Source: Clostridia bacterium (GTDB lineage: Bacteria; Bacteroidota; Bacteroidia; Bacteroidales; 4484-276). Taken from it: a stretch of 64,000 bases of DNA. Shown one piece after another: positions 61,908 through 64,000 of this stretch; the stretch's first letter is position 1, and every line of letters begins with the position of its first letter. Location: positions 1-64,000 of the forward strand of contig SABY01000008.1 in assembly GCA_009928785.1 (NCBI GenBank), in the 5' to 3' direction. A program made the position numbers and the translations under genes. Below the pieces are notes generated by a model. That model ran no database searches and had not been told where the DNA came from. It was given only the letters and a program-made list of their open reading frames with translations.

Positions 61908-63163
61908 CGGTCACGGTTTCACCCTCGCAAATAAAAGGAATCCTGGCAGCTCCGGCTTCCAAGAGCCAGACTATCCGCGCCATTGCTGCGGCGATGCTTG
62001 CGGATGGGGCATCTGCAATCCATCATTTTTCGCGTTGCGACGATGCGTTGGCCATGATAGAGATAGCCCGCCAACTGGGCAGCACCATCATTGTGGGCGA
62101 TCACCGGATTGAAATAAATGGCGCTCTCCGCCCCAATACTTTCCATTTCGACTGTGGCGAGTCCGGCCTTGCTGCCCGCCTGATGATTGCGCTGGCACCG
62201 GCACTTTTTGATAATCCCGTCACCATTACCGGAAAGGGAACTTTATTAAAACGATCGCTCGGAAGCCTCTGTGAAGTGCTACAACAGATGAGCGTCCATT
62301 GCCATTCCGACCACGGAAAATTACCTTACCATCTTTCCGGAAAAATGAAAGCCGGTGAAGTGTTGGCTGACGGCAACGAGAGTTCACAATTTGTGAGCGG
62401 CCTGCTCATGGCGTTGCCACTGCTGAGCGGTGAGAGCAAACTTATAATCCAAAATCTTAAAAGCGCTCCTTATGTGCAGATGACGCTGGAAACTCTTCAC
62501 AAATTCGGAATCCAGATTAAACAAACAGCAAACCACACCTATATCATTGGTGGTAATCAAAATTATATTCCCACCGAAATTACCATCGAAGGCGACTGGA
62601 GTGGCGCTGCATTTTTGATGGTGGCAGCCGCTTTGTCTGGCGATCTCACCATTACCAACCTTGACATCCACAGCAATCAAGCCGATCGGCATATCCTTGA
62701 TGCATTGGCAGCAGCAGGAATTCCTAAACAAATTTCCGATAACAGAATAAGCATCCGGCAGCAGCGTCCAAAGCCTTTTCGTTTCGATTGTACCCACTGC
62801 CCCGACCTGTTTCCGCCGCTGGTGGTGCTGGCAGCAGCAGCACAGGGAACCAGCACGCTGAGCGGCGTGCACCGGCTGCAAAACAAAGAAAGCAACCGCG
62901 GACTTGCTTTGCAAACAGAATTTGGTAAAATGGGCGTGCCCATCGAAATAGCCAGTGACGAAATGCACATCCGCGGCGCCGCGCTGTCCGGAGCCTCCAT
63001 CCATGCACACAACGATCACCGCATTGCAATGGCAGCCACAGTGGCCGGGTTGGCGGCAAAATCACCCGTAACGATTATAGGTGCGGGCTGCGTAAGCAAG
63101 TCGTGGCCTAAGTTTTTTGATGATTTGCGTTTGTTGGGTGCTAAAATAAATGAGAAAGAATAG
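61904..63163 (+). CDS. aroA: 5-Enolpyruvylshikimate-3-phosphate synthase
   Basis: A 419-aa EPSP synthase, step six of the shikimate pathway. SKSQTIRA substrate Lys at the N-terminus, CGESGLAARL, the catalytic Asp in EGDWSGAAF (about residue 228), and HNDHRIAMA near the C-terminus. Cotranscribed with aroB. Confidence 0.94.
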   Translation: MTVTVSPSQIKGILAAPASKSQTIRAIAAAMLADGASAIHHFSRCDDALAMIEIARQLGSTIIVGDHRIEINGALRPNTFHFDCGESGLAARLMIALAPALFDNPVTITGKGTLLKRSLGSLCEVLQQMSVHCHSDHGKLPYHLSGKMKAGEVLADGNESSQFVSGLLMALPLLSGESKLIIQNLKSAPYVQMTLETLHKFGIQIKQTANHTYIIGGNQNYIPTEITIEGDWSGAAFLMVAAALSGDLTITNLDIHSNQADRHILDALAAAGIPKQISDNRISIRQQRPKPFRFDCTHCPDLFPPLVVLAAAAQGTSTLSGVHRLQNKESNRGLALQTEFGKMGVPIEIASDEMHIRGAALSGASIHAHNDHRIAMAATVAGLAAKSPVTIIGAGCVSKSWPKFFDDLRLLGAKINEKE

Positions 63164-63259
63164 TTTTGGAAGTGCCGATTGTAGCGTGACGAAGGAGAAA
63201 TAACACAGCCCCAAATTGCAGCGTCGCCCGAATCGGGCGTCATAGCTGCATGGAATTAT

Positions 63260-63267
63260 TACTTTTG
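63260..63267 (+). promoter_or_regulatory. BASS transporter promoter -7 element (TACTTTTG)
   Basis: TAnnTTTG 17 bases before the ATG; preceded by a small GC hairpin (CGCCCGA-A-TCGGGCG) after aroA. Confidence 0.5.
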
Positions 63268-63284
63268 CCGTTTAGTAAAATGCC

Positions 63285-64000
63285 ATGCACAACACACTCG
63301 AAGTTCTGGATCATGTTCGGCTCAACTTCTCTGCCTCGGGGGTTCACACGCTCAATGTGGCACTGGCATTTATTATGTTTGGCGTGGCGCTCAACATCAA
63401 TCTTTCGCATTTTCGGGATGTGCTTTCACGTCCAAAATCGGTGATTACGGGCGTGATAGCGCAGTTTGTTTTGCTGCCGGCGCTTACCTTTGCGTTAGTT
63501 ATCTCGCTAAAGCTTACTGCTACCGTTGCGCTGGGGATGATACTGGTAGCTGCATGTCCGGGCGGGAACATCTCCAATTTTATGAGCGCCAACGCCAAAG
63601 GCAATGCCGCGCTTTCCATTAGCCTGACGGCCATCGCTACAATGGTGGCAATATTTATGACACCTTTCAACTTTGCCTTGTGGGGCGATTGGTACATCGG
63701 CTATTACAACAAAGGCGCCGGCGAGTTGCTGCGTCCTATCAACATTGATGTGCAGCAGGTTTTTCAAACGGTATTTCTACTGTTGGGTCTTCCGGTGATT
63801 GCCGGTATCGCCATTGCTTCAAGGTTTCCACGCTTTACCGCCCGCATCGTAAAACCCATCAAGATCATCTCCATCCTCTTTTTTGTTGCACTCGTCGTTA
63901 TTCTACTTTCGGCCAACTTTGGTCACTTCAAAAAGTATGTGCCGTTGGTATTTCTAATTGTTCTGGTACACAACCTGCTCGCGCTGGGAACCGGATTTAT
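63285..64000 (+). CDS. Bile acid:sodium symporter (BASS/SBF) family transporter, partial
   Basis: The frame is open from ATG 63285 to the window edge, so it is missing from the ORF track. 238 codons are visible with successive membrane helices (LNVALAFIMFGVAL, GVIAQFVLLPALTFAL, GMILVAACPGGNISN, ...). ACPGGNISNFMS is the family's Na+-site crossover motif. Truncated by the window, not by mutation. Confidence 0.88.
   Translation, partial: MHNTLEVLDHVRLNFSASGVHTLNVALAFIMFGVALNINLSHFRDVLSRPKSVITGVIAQFVLLPALTFALVISLKLTATVALGMILVAACPGGNISNFMSANAKGNAALSISLTAIATMVAIFMTPFNFALWGDWYIGYYNKGAGELLRPINIDVQQVFQTVFLLLGLPVIAGIAIASRFPRFTARIVKPIKIISILFFVALVVILLSANFGHFKKYVPLVFLIVLVHNLLALGTGF

Overview
The window looks like a chromosomal segment of a Bacteroidetes (Bacteroidota) bacterium. 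Evidence read directly: many genes are preceded by the phylum's -7 promoter element TAnnTTTG (topA, nrfH, the porin, tRNA-Val, an ABC-F gene, aroB, others), start codons sit in A/T-rich leaders with weak Shine-Dalgarno sequences, and the gene content (S9 dipeptidyl peptidases, clade II nos genes, lipoprotein electron carriers) fits. Housekeeping parts are moderately GC-rich. The stretch from about 27 to 52 kb is clearly more AT-rich and carries defence and cassette-like genes.

Layout. (1) 0.2-3.8 kb: topA and an arginase-fold protein lacking most metal ligands. (2) 4.0-8.0 kb: nrfHA (nitrite reduction to ammonium) and an alginate-export-like outer membrane beta-barrel. (3) 8.3-23.8 kb: a large nitrous oxide reductase (nos) cluster with two nosZ paralogues, two cytochrome c domains (one fused, one free), a NosB-like membrane protein, nosD, an OprC/NosA-type copper receptor, nosG, nosH, nosF, nosL, nosY, a pentapeptide-repeat lipoprotein and a YceI protein. 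(4) 23.8-26.2 kb: dipeptidyl peptidase IV and tRNA-Val(GAC). (5) 26.2-30.1 kb: heptamer repeats, accessory genes, an ABC-F ATPase. (6) 30.0-31.9 kb: short genes separated by attC-like inverted repeats. (7) 32.0-43.2 kb: a four-gene overlapping operon resembling type II Druantia (m5C methyltransferase, PD-(D/E)XK nuclease, 2038-aa helicase with DUF1998, 943-aa unknown). (8) 43.8-51.5 kb: Eco57I-like methyltransferase, PLD-SNF2 helicase and XRE regulators. (9) 51.8-58.5 kb: a broken DUF1016 nuclease, an S9 peptidase, a glyoxylate aminotransferase/aldolase pair, and a decayed toxin-antitoxin locus duplicated over 70 bp. (10) 58.5-64 kb: lipoprotein, ilvA, a 35-unit heptamer array, aroB, aroA and a partial BASS transporter.

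Main discovery candidate: the two adjacent NosZ paralogues have reciprocally lost their metal centres. The first keeps a complete CuA site but only one of seven CuZ histidines. The second keeps all seven CuZ histidines but has lost both CuA cysteines, the CuA histidine in the loop and the methionine, and carries a C-terminal haem c domain. In known NosZ homodimers electrons pass from CuA of one subunit to CuZ of the other, so this pair reads as an obligate heterodimeric nitrous oxide reductase made by subfunctionalisation. This is inferred from residues only; I could not run alignments or structure prediction.
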